A DNA stretch of 64,000 nt from Sindora glabra (Eukaryota; Streptophyta; Magnoliopsida; Fabales; Fabaceae). The notes beneath the pieces are model-generated. The model was not told the origin of the DNA, ran no database searches, and was given only the letters and a program-made list of their open reading frames with translations. The stretch spans positions 7,711,501 through 7,775,500 of the forward strand of contig CM035230.1 of assembly GCA_020226215.1 (NCBI GenBank), written 5' to 3'. Below, one piece after another: positions 11,676 to 23,969 of the stretch (positions within the stretch are counted from its first letter, which is position 1; each line of letters starts with the position of its first letter). The translations under genes and the position numbers were made by a program.

Positions 11676-11756
11676 GGTGTGGACTTCCATGCTCTATTAC
11701 AAACTGTGAGGCAAGTCTGCCCTAATATTTTTAATTTATGGATCTTGTGATAAGTG
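11676..11756 (+). repeat. Left terminal inverted repeat of the MULE
   Basis: Pairs with 26128-26217 on the opposite strand, with about three conserved blocks separated by small indels and substitutions. Confidence 0.75.
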
Positions 11757-12690
11757 TACATTTCGACTGGTCTCGTACTCTTAAATTAACTTTCACTAAT
11801 TTATTATTTTAGTCCCAAACTCATAATATACAATTCTTTCTTATTTTTGAGTATCATCAACTTCTTCTTTTTTTCATTAGTTATAATTTTAAATTAATAT
11901 GAACTAGTTTTACTAATATGAAGAAATAACTTTAAATTAATTATAAAAAATAATGAAATAACTTTTAATATAGGTCAATAATTATTAATATTAATTTTTA
12001 ATTGTATAAGCCTTTATTATTTTAATATGTCTGAATTTTTAGTAGTTCAATAGCACTTAATTACTATTGTTTGCAAAATTTTTCCTATTCATTATTATGA
12101 GCTTGACCTTTTGATGTTATACTTGGTAACTTGTCATCCTTATTATAAAAAAATAATATAATATATATTATTTATATAATCATTGTTTTACTGTATTACA
12201 AACAAGTAATAAATAATGTAAATAATATATTAAAAATTAATAATTATAAAACATAAATTAATTATCATTACTAATTAATTTCCAGCAATAATTCCATTAT
12301 TTGTTATTAAAATTAATACGTATTACAATTTTTATAATAAAATCAATATCATCCAGTTTTCATATCACTTATTTATTCTAATGTTTGATTACTTAATCAA
12401 ATAAATTAGTTATTAAAGTAATAATTATTTTTTCCTCAGGACTTGTTACTTACTTTAGAACTACTTTCTCATTATTCATTGAATTTTGAGATAAAAAATC
12501 AAACAACAAAAAGCCTTAATTCATACATAGATTTATAATTAATTTTTTGCAATTTTGATAATTATTCATTTTTATATTATGTAATTATTTATGTAAACTT
12601 GTTTAAACTAGAATAATATATCATTGTATTTTAGTTTATTATGCCATCTTTTAAATATAATTTCAAAACTCCTTTTTGAATAGATACTAG
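11757..12690. other. MULE left arm, AT-rich, no gene seen
   Basis: AT-rich non-coding DNA between the left terminal repeat and the nested copia. It ends in the duplicated ACTAG (12686-12690). No transposase motif seen. Confidence 0.6.
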
Positions 12691-13477
12691 TGTTGGAGTG
12701 TTTCAACTACTAAACACAAATATCCAAATGTTTTTGTGCATGATTAAACTTGATTCAATTATTGTGGAAAGATAAAAATTTATCTTTTTGATGTCCATTC
12801 CTTGAAATAATTCAAGTGATATAGTGATTCGTGCTCAAGTGACATGCTAATTCATGATGACTAAACACCTTGGTTCATGGTCAAAAGATGTGTTGATTCA
12901 TGATTAAGAGGTATGTCTATTCATAATCAATAAATATGTCATTTCATGGTCAAGAAACATGTTGATTCATGTCCAACTAACATATTAGTTCATGATTAAG
13001 TAATGTGTTGATTCATGATGACTTAACACATTAGTTCATAGTCAAAAGATATGTAAATTCATGATTAAGAGATATGTCATTTCATGAATTAGGAGATATA
13101 TTGGTATAGGATCAAGAGACATGTTAATCCAAACATTGTCTATAAATATGATTGAAGCAATAAACAATAATTGATGATTGAGCAAGAGAGGAAAAAGTTT
13201 GTCTACCACCTAATTTCATAAAACATGTTGTTTCTTAATTTAAGACTATACTCGGGTCTTTAATGTGTAAGAAAGGAGATGACAAAACTTCCATTTTATA
13301 TGTAATAGTGTTAACTTAATTTCTAATCCTAGGCATGCATTTGGTACTATTTTTATCATCCAATGACTATTTTATAAGATCATTGGGATCAAAGTCTTTT
13401 TTTGTGTTGTAGCTCACTTTGCTTGGAGAAACAAGTGAGTTGATGAATCTTTATCTACTTTCTTTGGAAATCCATCA
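12691..13477 (+). repeat. 5' LTR of the nested copia element
   Basis: Starts TGTTGGAGTG and ends TCCATCA. It contains a run of diverged 'tgttgattcatgat...aagagacatgt' short repeats that is also present in the 3' LTR. Confidence 0.9.
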
Positions 13478-13478
13478 T

Positions 13479-13492
13479 TAATATCAAAGCAC
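13479..13492 (+). other. Decayed primer-binding site of the nested copia element
   Basis: taatatcaaagcac, directly after the LTR, resembles the plant copia initiator-Met tRNA site TGGTATCAGAGC. Confidence 0.65.
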
Positions 13493-14079
13493 TAGTTACT
13501 AGAAGCATGTTCTAATGAGTAGAATTTATGCTCTTGACATGTAGCTTACAAGTGTGTTCATTCTCCCTTTTTGTGACTTTTTGTGTTTTGGTATGATTTT
13601 TATGTGGACATATATTTAGCATTTTATGTGTTTAATTATCTTTAGTGCATCTATTATGCTAATTGATGATTATATATATTGTTGAGATAAGATTTTATAA
13701 TGCCTTGAGCATGATATTGTTTTTATATAGCATGATATCTTGGCATGTGTTCAATTCATGTTATGGCTAAATTGTACGTGAATTTTGAGTTAATGTATGA
13801 CTTAAAATTTTAGAGTTTTAGTTCTTTGAATGACTAAATAAGTGGTCAATTTAGGGATTTAAAAAAAACTTAAAAGATTTATTATTTTTTTAGCATATAT
13901 ACATATATATTTTTTATTATTGCTCAACATGATTAAGTTCTTGTTATAGTTGAATGTTGTATGTTTTTAGGTCAATTTGTCAATTTAAAACCTTATGTAT
14001 TTAGCTATGATAACCACTACAATAAATTAACATTTGTACCATGAATTATACCATGGAAATTTAAAAATTGTGGCAATTT

Positions 14080-14460
14080 TACCATTTGTCACCAGAACAA
14101 AAAAAATCAAACAAATATACAAAAGAATTAAAAAATTTATGCCACGAGAGAACTTCATCTATAACAAAAATATCACTTATGCCATGAACAAAGCTATAGG
14201 AACACAATCTTTATAGCAAAGTATCACTTATGCTATAAAAAAATTTTATTTGTGATAAAATATCACTTATGCCATAAAACTAAGTTATAGGAATACATAC
14301 TTCATGGTAAAATATCACTTGTGCTATAGAAAAATTTTACTGGTGGTAAAATATCACTTGTGCCATAAATTAAATTACAAACAAAATATCACTTATTCTA
14401 TCATATAAGTAAAAAAAATTTATCTATAGTAAAGTATTACTTATGCTATGAGTTAATTTT
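14080..14460 (+). repeat. Left subterminal repeats of the CACTA element
   Basis: Motif (T/A)ATCACTT(A/G)TGC(C/T)AT recurs at about 14171, 14222, 14261, 14323, 14352, 14387 (variant) and 14437 (variant), spaced 29-62 bp. Confidence 0.9.
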
Positions 14461-15214
14461 ATGAATAAAATCATAGTCAAATATATCATTTTTGTTAACT
14501 ATATATATAAAAAATATTATTCATAATAAGTGCAACATGTTGCAATATGGTAGATAATAAAAAAATATAAATATTTATATATTATGGATGTTTAGTAAAT
14601 AACTAATTCATCAATTGATCAACTAATTACCTCATCAATCAAAATAAAAAAGCTATAGAACTTAACATTTTCAATTAGCTGATTCATAAAATATATGTAA
14701 AAAAATAGAACTACCCATAAATTGTATAGTTATATACTTTTATTATTATTATTTAAAATAATTCAAATAGGAGTTGAATCCCAAACTTTAAGATATATAA
14801 GAAAGAATTCAATTGTTAAGCTCCTAGGCATTTTTATTTATATATGTAGCAAATTTAATATTTATTAGAATGTAACTATTTTTCATAAATAATAAATAAT
14901 TATTTAACTTTCCATCAATTAAATTTATATAATAAAATTAATATACATCAATAAAATAAAGATTATAATATATTAAAGATTGTATTATATAATTATTCAA
15001 TGAATTTAAATTCTAAACATAGTAAAATTAAAAATCAATAGGATTTACATATACATATATATAATACATACATATATAACAATTTTTTCAAGTGTTTTTT
15101 TAGTCTAATTTTTAAAATATCAATTAAACAAAAAAATCATTCAAGGTATAAAATATTATAAAAATTTATTTTTTTATTGCATGACATTATTCTTAAAAAA
15201 TATGTTAACAAAGA

Positions 15215-15217
<3 letters not shown>

Positions 15218-15262
<45 letters not shown>
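15218..15262. repeat. (AT)n microsatellite inside the CACTA element
   Basis: About 45 bp of alternating AT. Confidence 0.95.
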
Positions 15263-15265
<3 letters not shown>

Positions 15266-16282
15266 GAAAATACTAAAATTATTATATTATATATAAATAG
15301 TATAATTTATGAGATAAGTTATAACACATTTTATTATAGAAATATGTAATAATAAATTTTACATTCATCACTGTAATATTAATAAAATTTTTATTAAAAA
15401 ATTAAAAATAATAGTTATGTAAAATTATGTATAATTTAATAATAATAAAATTATTATATTAAAATTTTTAAGTAAATTATATTTAAGGGAGTGATATATA
15501 TAAAATAGTCTAAATTTTTATTTTCGTCCTTTATTAATTTCAATTGTATTAATTTCATTTCTCATATATATTTTGTAATAATTTCTTTCTTTATAAATAA
15601 TAATTTAATTAATTTAGTCTTTTTATTTATAATTTTATTAATAGGTTAATGACTTGATAAATAAAAGAATAAAAATTAAATATAAATAACTTATGAGAGA
15701 AGAAATTAATATAAAAAATCTATGAAAGTTTAAATGATTTAACAAAAATATGTATTATTAATACAAATTAAAAGTAAATAATTTATAATAATTTAAATTT
15801 TAATTTATAATTAAAATTTAAACATACATAATAGTTCAAAGTTATGATTTGTATGGATATTTATTTCATATAATTTAACCTCTATTGAAGGAATTTTAGA
15901 AAATAATAGAAAATTTCTTGGAAGATGCAAAAATTTTACTTTTATTTTGTAACAACTCAATTAATAATAATTAATAAAAAAAATTAATAAAAAGATAAAA
16001 TTAACTAATTAATCATTTGTGAGAGATAAATTTAATATAAGATATTTGTAAAGAATAAATTTGATATAAGCAAAATTAGTAATGAAACAAATGGAAATTT
16101 AGTTTATAAAAAATTAATTTTTAAAATAAAATCATAAAATATTTTATTATTAGCATATTTTTATTATATATATTTATGTAATATTTTATATTATATAATT
16201 AGTGTCACATAAGTGTAGTTTTATTTTTGAAATCAATCGATTAATTAAAACTTTATATAAAATATATTGTATTATAATACTA

Positions 16283-16470
16283 AAGGAGCAAATTAGTACA
16301 ATGGTAAGGTATGACATTCCTTAACTTAGAGATTTAGGTTTGATTCCTGATAAATATAATTTATAATTTCTAGATGGATAGAGTTTTAACAATTTATTCT
16401 AATTCGATATGGTTCAAAAGCATTAATAGATTTCAATAAATATACAAATAAAATGATAGGATAATACTTA
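16283..16470 (+). mobile_element. tRNA-derived SINE-like sequence
   Basis: TAGTACAATGG at 16294 matches the Pol III A box pattern, and GGTTTGATTCC at 16338 matches the B box with one change, at tRNA-like spacing. The tail and target duplication are not clear. It may be a decayed SINE in the CACTA element. Confidence 0.45.
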
Positions 16471-16554
16471 ATTGAATTGACTAGATAATTAATTTAATTT
16501 AGATATATAAAAATTATTTTAGCTAATTACATTAGTTTATAATTATTTTATTTT

Positions 16555-16815
16555 ATTTTTTGCCACGATTTTATTCATGACAATATGAGTTACTAGCCAT
16601 GGATGTGCTTTTTTTGCCACATTTATACTTATGGTTAGAAGAATTTATTAACCACAAGTGAACCCATGGCAAAAAAAATCATTTATACCATAGGACCTTT
16701 TTTTCTATAATTTCCTTACCATACTTGTGCCACGGAACCATTCAACTAGTATTGCTATGGCTAAATAGCATAGCCATGGAAATTTTAATCATGTGCCATG
16801 GTTTTAACCGTAGCA
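16555..16815 (-). repeat. Right subterminal repeats of the CACTA element
   Basis: Repeated ccatgg/ccacgg-type and 'cttatggt', 'acttgtgccacgg' motifs, partly inverted relative to those at the left end. Confidence 0.7.
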
Positions 16816-17329
16816 CAAGTGTTAATTTCTTGTAGTGAACTCTCTTTGAAATTTCTTGTAATTGTAAGTTTTGAAGGCATGTTTAGATAATTCTAAATGG
16901 AAAGATTATATTCGTGCTTAAATAAATTTGATTGAGGGCTGAGAATGCTTAATTTTAATTTGTTTGTGCATGAAATGTGTTATTTTATTTAAGTTATGCT
17001 TTACATATCTTTTTGTGAAATAAATATGCTAGTTGGTACATAATTGTGAGATATAGTTTGGCAAGTGTCGCAATAGGCATGGTTGCTAAATAAAATCTCG
17101 ATCTCCTACTTGTTAGTGATGAGTTCACCATATGATAATAAAAACTCCAATTTATACTAACAAAGTAGAACTTATTGGATATGTCGAAGAGGGTTAAGAT
17201 TGGTTGTAAACATAAGCTAACTAAGAAAAGTGAAAGCAAGTGCTTTAGTTATTGTTAGATAATGTATTTTCTAAAAAGTGTAAAACCCTTTAAGTACATA
17301 TATTTTCTGCTTCATACATACATGTTTTG

Positions 17330-18345
17330 GTATATATTTATATGATTGAATCAGATTCTATAAGGATACTGATTTAAGTGCTACAAACCATATTGTAAGG
17401 TATCAAGGTTTGTTTTTCCACTATAGAAAGCAAAAGGGTGGGATCATATGGGTCTATATAGAGGACAACTCTCAGTTTGAAGTAGAAAGCATTGGAACTA
17501 GTAAAGTTCCTCTAAATATCAAAAACCATATTGTATTGGTGAATATTTTATATGTATTGGATATTTAAAGAAATTTGATCTTTGTTATTTACTTGTGTTT
17601 TAGATTTATACTTAATTTTCATGATGATTTGTACATCAATTAACATTATTATGTAATGTTTTTCTTTCCTAAAAATGGTTTATTGCTACTATTACAAGTA
17701 ATGGTAGTTATTTAGGTGATTAACTCACTACAAAGTAAAATGAACATATTTTATGGTCGGGTGATACAAACCAAAGATAAAATGACTAAATTGGCTAAAA
17801 GTGGTTCACTTGGATCTCTATCAAAGGTTACGCTCCGAACATGTGAATATTTTATTGCTTGTAAAGCAACATGAAAACCATTTTTTGAAAGTATTCTCAA
17901 TATGAGTATCCATTGTAATCATACATTCCAACGTGTGATGTCTCCTAAATGTTTTTTCTAAACTAAGGTGTAGATATTTATTAATGATTATACTCAATTT
18001 CCTCATGTTTATCTCCTAAAATACAAAAGTGAAGTGCAAAGTCACTTTATATCTTATGTATCTTTAGTGGAAAGCCAATTAGACCAAAATATCAATTCTT
18101 TAAGGATTGATAGAGGTGTGAGCACTTATCTAATAAATTTAAAAGGCTATGTGCATTTCAATTATCTTACTTACATCTATACTCTAAATCATGAGTTGGC
18201 AAACCTTAGGCTATATGAGAGAAACTATATTTTTCTCAACTATTCTAAATATTCTAATGGATTTGTGTTCATTGATTTAGAGCAAAGAGGTACAATAGGT
18301 AGGTTGAATTTGAGTTAAGGAACGCTACTTTCTTAAAAAATAAGT
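17330..18345 (+). pseudogene. Copia protease-integrase remnant
   Basis: A protease-end segment near 17460-17580 reads E-D-N-S-Q-F-E-V-E-S-I-G-T and V-N-I-L-Y-V-L-D (family ADGS...V.GIGT, DVLYVPG). A GAG-pre-integrase segment near 17775-17850 reads K-M-T-K-L-A-K-S-G-S-L-G-S-L-S-K-V-T-L. The integrase core near 17975-18120 includes N-D-Y-T-Q-F-P-H-V-Y-L-L-K-Y-K-S-E and S-L-R-I-D-R-G-V (second catalytic Asp present). A C-terminal part near 18225-18315 reads N-Y-S-K-Y-S-N-G-F-V-F. The zinc-binding part and the frame are broken at several places. The longest open piece is 94 codons (18034-18318). Confidence 0.85.
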
Positions 18346-18544
18346 TTTCATCTATAAGGATTATTGATAAGTCATATATCAAATAAGAATGGTGTTGTTT
18401 TGAGTGGGAGCTTAATATGACCACTAATGGCTAATCAAACTGGTGAGCCAAATATTGATCAACCTATAGAGGATATAGTTGCTTAGCATGATTATGATGT
18501 TGATCATGAGTTGATGTGTAAGTTGCAATGTACCAAAATTAGTT

Positions 18545-20150
18545 AAAAATACTGGTTGCTACAATAATAATGTAGATAACAGCATAACTAAGTCATACCC
18601 CTAGTGATCCCTTAATTTTATCCTTCATAAATGAATTCCTAATAATATCTACACAATTGTTAACTTATTGATGCAATGAAAATGAAGGAAACTGATGAAA
18701 ATAAGATGCAAATTCAATAAAATATAATGTTGTGCAGAAATAGAACCAATATGTTATTTGCTATATGAGAGATTATATAATAACAAAATGCAGAATTTGG
18801 GGGTTGGTTGCACAAATTAAAATGATAAGTATAAAATAAAACTAAAATAGTAATTAAATAGAAAAAATTCAATATATGAAATGCAGCCGATTCAAGGATA
18901 TGATAGCTTTTATTGTGAATTAATCCTATATCACTAAACATTTAATTGTTCCAATTAATTTTTCAATCTTGGATAACCTAGAATCTCTGCAATAATTTAT
19001 TAATCTTACGCTAGATAACTACTTAGAGTTTGGTCAATTAAGATTAGTAGATGAATTAAGCAACTATCATAATCCCAAAATTAGATCAAAATTGAGCTAA
19101 AGATAGAATTCAATTAATTTAGGAAATTAAATTAGATATCACTGAAGTAATCCCTTAAATCTTTGCCCCAATATGTAAAACCTTGATTAACTAAATATAA
19201 TTTCACATTCGAATAGTAAAAGAATAGAAATCACAAGATTAAGTACCAATTATACCAAATCAGCATTTATCATAAGCAATTTCAATAATTCAGCATAAAC
19301 AATTAGAGAAAAAGAAAAATTAATAGGAAGAAATTAACATTACTAATCAAGATCTCATAATCCTTGAAGAGAAGAACTTCACAATCTTTGAATCAACTAA
19401 GAGTTTTTAGCCTTTAATAGCTTAAAAACAAAGAAAACAAAAAAGAAAGAAAAAGAACTCTACTACTGAGTCTGTGAATAAAGTCTGAATGTCTTCCTCT
19501 CTTCAACTCTCTTACCTATTTATATAACTTAATCAGCTAAAAACCTATTGGACTAGGATTAAATGACTCTTAGGATTACAATAATAAGGCTTTTCTAATT
19601 TCTAAAAGCCTAAAGGTATTTTTTACAAATCAATTAAGTCTAACAGATACATCAGTGAATTCCTGCATATTTTACTTCTAGCCTAATTTTAACCACTAAT
19701 TCAATGTAATTTGGAGAACCTATACACATGAAACTTGTAGACCTATGTCTTGTGAGAATTTAGGCATTGATTTTAGATTAATCAGACTATTATAGCTATA
19801 TATATGGCTTAAATATAGAAGTGGGTTCAATTAGTATAGAGACATAGCTTCAGATTCTTAGCCAAATAAAGGCCTAAAAAAGCTAAATTGGGCTTTGACC
19901 AAAGCATAAAAGTTGTAATTATCTCTTTTATCTTTCGAATAATATAAAATTTGCCTCAATCTAACATTTGGAGCCTAAGATATGACTGAATAGAAATAGT
20001 ATCAAAATTCAGTATTTATTAAATAAATTCACTATATTGTAAATTTGACCACAAATTATAAAACAAGGCCTAATTAGTGAAATTAAGCAAATATAACACC
20101 TAAGAAACATAAAATAGGAAAAAATAAAATAGTAAATATTTTTTTCATCA
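18545..20150 (-). mobile_element. Probable inserted LTR (solo), minus orientation
   Basis: This 1.6-kb non-coding block separates the integrase and RT remnants of the copia element and is foreign to it. On the minus strand it starts near TGATGAAAAAAATATTTAC and has a TATA-box-like tatataaatagg near 19520 followed by an A/G-rich leader. Flank ends are approximate and no clean target duplication was found. Layout and composition resemble a long Ty3/gypsy LTR. Confidence 0.5.
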
Positions 20151-20159
20151 AGTAGGTCC

Positions 20160-21790
20160 AAGCCATTGACATTTAGAGGTTTTTAAACCTTAATAAGAGC
20201 ATTCTAATATTAATAATGAAAAAGATGCTAGAAAGTAAACCCTTATTGAGCCTTTTCCTTTGCGTCATTCATTGATAATTCAAACCACCTAGTAAATGGT
20301 GGATTTTTAAATCAACATAAGGCTCACTTGGCCACATTATTGGATGATAAGCCACATAATTACAAGGAAGCTTTTAGTCATCTAAATAGTGAAAATTATT
20401 TAATTACAATGATAGTGAATTGGATTTGATATATATATTAATCAAGTATGGGAATAAGTAGATCTTCCTTATAGCTAAAAGGGTATTAAGAGCAAATGTG
20501 TTCTTAAAAATTAAGAGGAATATGGATAGTACCATAAAAAAGGTACAATGTACCTTTAGTTATAAATGTTACACTCAAGAAGAAAGAATCAATTTTAATG
20601 ATGCCTTTTCAGCTATAGTATAGTTTAATATTGTTAAGTTGTTTCTAGCCATTATTGCTAAAGTTGATTGGGAATTACATCAAATGAATGTTAAGACCAC
20701 TTTTCTCAATAGTGATTTGAGTGAGGAGATTTATATGGTAGGATTAAAGGGTTTTGTTAAAAAAGGTCATAAGGATAAAATTTATAGTATGGTCTTAAAA
20801 AGGCTTCAAGACAATGGTACATAAAGTTTTATAAGTTAGTCTTGAACTTGGAATTCAAAAATGCTTGATGAAAACCATTGTGTGTATTCAAAAGAATAAC
20901 TTGAAATTATTTCACTCTATGTGGGTGATATTTTGTCAGCCTAGTATTAACTTAGAGTTAATGCATACCATCAAGAATTGGCTATATTGTATCTATAATG
21001 TGAAGTTTAAGGTGAAGTTGCCTATATCCTTAGAGTTAAAATTCTAAAGGATAGGTTTAAGGGTTTGTTGACATTAGAAACATACATTGGTAAGATTCTT
21101 GAGATTTTCATCATGCACAACCATAACCCTATAAGTGCACCTTTAGCTTACAATTGTAAGTTTGATGGGTCAATGTGTTTAAGCACTCCCAAAGAGAAAT
21201 AAGAGATGAAAACTATTCCATATCTCAATGTGATTGAAAGTTTAATGTAGGCTATGTTATATATAGGGCCTAATATTAGCCAAGCAATGGATCTTTTAAG
21301 GTAAGTGTTTATCTAATCTTATCTAATAGCATGGGAAATGTGTAAAATAGGTCTTTAGACACCTTAAAGGGCACTAAGATTATTAGTTAAGTTACAAAAT
21401 AGGTAATTTACAATTACAAAGCCACACTAGTGTTGCTTGGAAAAGGGATAACGATAAATACAATGCTACATCAAGTTATATTTTTTTTACTAAGTAGTAA
21501 AGTTGTATGGCATTATCAAAGATGGAGGTTGAGTTTTTAGCTAAAGTAGCTATGTAAGACTACTTATAAGTTAGTTAGTTCATTGGTATATTAGGTGTTA
21601 GGGCACCTGATGAGCTTGTTATTATCTATTGTGATAGTGTGGTGATTTTAGCTTACATTAAGGATTCAAAGTACCATGGAAGGACCAATCATATAAAGAT
21701 TAAATATAATTATATTTAAGTGACAATTAGTGAAAGGAAGAACATGGATATGGAATACATTCTTATAAGTTAAATGGTGGTGAATCTTTT
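20160..21790 (+). pseudogene. Copia reverse transcriptase-RNase H remnant
   Basis: Motifs in order: D-W-E-L-H-Q-M-N-V-K-T-T-F-L-N near 20665 (family DLELHQMDVKTAFLNG), E-E-I-Y-M-V near 20725, G-F-V-K-K-G near 20750, the active-site loop near 20915 as S-L-Y-V-G-D-I-L (family YVDD, with one Asp changed to Gly), and S-A-P-L-A near 21135. The RNase H part includes E-V-E-F-L-A, Y-C-D-S-V-V-I-L-A near 21630 and R-T-N-H-I-K-I near 21685. The YVDD change and the stops show it is inactive. Confidence 0.88.
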
Positions 21791-23222
21791 GAATAAACCT
21801 ATTCTACTTGCTCTATTTTCCAAGCATGTTAAGGTAATAGGCTCCATAGATTGTAATCTCTTACATATACCCATGTTTGAAGAATGTATTGCTTTATGTG
21901 TGATTGTTATGAAAATTCTCCACTTATCTTTCTATGTATTTTGAGCTTTAGCTTCATAACAAATAATTAAGGTATACTAAACATAGGTTAATAATTAGTC
22001 CTTTCATAAGCAATCTAACTTGATTCTTTACGTAATCATTAGAATTAGACTACTTAAGTGAATAAATATAGTCTTCTTGTCATGATGACATTGATCTAGT
22101 GGGAAATATGCCTTATTCCATTGGGTGATTACAACTTTTAGCTTGTAATAACTTGAGCTCTTTATAAGTTGCCTTGAATTAGCATTATTATTGCTTTATT
22201 CTAGATAATGTAATATTGGATTCATCAAGCATGTTTGACCATAAAATGCATGTTAACCTATATGATTGAGTGTGAATTCTATTTTTGTGATAAGTTCAAG
22301 TTAATTATGAGAGCAATTAACTTTTCCTGTATGGTATTTGTTGACATGCACTCCTAAAACTTAAGTAGGAGTTTTTAGGTGAATTTCAATTTAAATGATT
22401 TAAATTGGAAATGATAACTCACTTTGTGGGTAAATCATTTATATAAGAGGTAATACTGTAGCACATGTGAATATAACATGAGTATAAATAACTAGATAGA
22501 GAATAAACTTAAAGTGATCCCTATCTTTAGATATGTGAGTTTTTCTCTATGATTTGATATAATTTGGTCATTGATACTCTTAATGACTATTGTTTATGTT
22601 TGTTTGATAGCTTGAGATTAAAGTGTTTACTTTAATAGGAGATCGAAATGGCAATGAAAATTTATCTTAAGAGAACCTGATTAGGTAAATGCATGATTTT
22701 GAGTTATTCAATAATGACAAGGAAAGAAAAATCTAGTGATAACACATAAATAGATAGATGTTGTCATGTGTACTTGATAAGGTGCCATATTACTTTATGT
22801 AATAAGGTCAAATGTTATATGATTTTGGAGGAAGAGTTAACTTATTGTTTGGCATCTTTTATGAGTCAAGGATATGTTATTACTTAATAAAGGAATTGAA
22901 GGTAGGCAAACTAATATGTATTAATTGGATTTAGGGTATTATAGGCATAATTAATGAATAGAGGATCATTGACTTGACAACTTAAAAGTTATCTAGATAA
23001 CTTGTAGGTTATTAAATGATTTTGTCTACTTGTAAGCTAGTGGATAGATTTTGGGTTGAGAAGAAAAATCTTCTTTGTATATTTAGTCATAGTATTGTAG
23101 GATGTTTCTAATTTATGCCTAAAGTCACATGCTCTTATTTCAAATATGCAAAAAATGTATAAGTTTAGTCTTGTAATGTTTGATTCAAGTGGTCACAAGT
23201 TTCATCAAGTGTGAATGAGAAC

Positions 23223-23964
23223 TGTTGGAATATTTGAACTAGTGAATATAAATATCCAAATGTTTGCACATGATTAAACTTAATTGAATTATTGTGGAAA
23301 GATGAAGATATGTCTCTTAATGTATATTCCTTAAAATAATTCAAATGACATAGTGATTCATGTTCAAGTGACATGTTGATTTATGATGACTCGACACATT
23401 GGTTTATAATTAAAAGATATGTTGATTCATGATTAAGAGACATGTCAATTCATGATCAATAGACATGTCATTTCATAGACAAGAAACATGTTGATTCATG
23501 TCCAAGTGATATATTGATTCATGATGACTTAACAATTGGTTTATAATCAAAAGACATGTAGATTCATGATTAAGAGACATGTCATTTTATGAATTAAGAG
23601 ATATGTCAACCTAAAAATTGTCTATAAATATGATTGAAATAATGAAAAAAAAAACAAAAGATGATTAAGCAAAAGAGGAAAAAGTTTCTCTACCATTTAA
23701 TTTCATAGAACATATTGGTTTTTCATTTAAGGCTATACTCAAGCCTCGAGTGTGCGGAAAAGGGGGTTAATAATGCTTCCATTTTACATTTAATAACATT
23801 AACTTAGTTGTTAATCTTAGGCATACATTTAGGGCTATTTTTATCATTCAAGGACTATAATAAAAGATTGTTGGGATTAAAGTCTTATATGTGTTGTAGC
23901 TCACTTTACTTGGAGAAACAAGTGAATTTATGAATCTCTATTTGCTTTCTTTGGAAATCTATCA
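23223..23964 (+). repeat. 3' LTR of the nested copia element
   Basis: Collinear with 12691-13477, starts TGTTGGAATA, ends ATCTATCA, followed by ACTAG. Substitutions and indels are frequent by eye, so insertion is old. Confidence 0.9.
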
Positions 23965-23969
23965 ACTAG

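Larger units (their letters stand above)
14015..16837. mobile_element. Non-autonomous CACTA element, 2823 bp
   Basis: The left end CACTACAATAAATTAACA and the right end (opposite strand) CACTACAAGAAATTAACA form CACTA-type inverted termini. The 3-bp duplication AAC flanks both (14012-14014, 16838-16840). Subterminal zones hold many copies of a short motif, with inverted counterparts at the other end, as is typical for binding sites of CACTA accessory proteins. No TNP2 or TNPA-like frame was recognised, so it depends on another source of transposase. It lies 537 bp inside the 5' LTR of the copia element. Confidence 0.93.
12691..23964 (+). mobile_element. Ty1/copia retrotransposon, degenerate, nested in the MULE
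   Basis: Two LTRs (12691-13477, 787 bp; 23223-23964, 742 bp) start TGTTGGA and end ATC(C/T)ATCA, flanked by the perfect 5-bp duplication ACTAG (12686-12690 and 23965-23969). A decayed tRNA-iMet primer-binding site (aatatcaaagc, family TGGTATCAGAGC) follows the 5' LTR. Protease, integrase, reverse transcriptase and RNase H remnants follow in copia order (IN before RT). A 2.8-kb CACTA element and probably a reverse-oriented LTR are inserted inside. Many stops and frameshifts rule out an active polyprotein. Confidence 0.92.
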
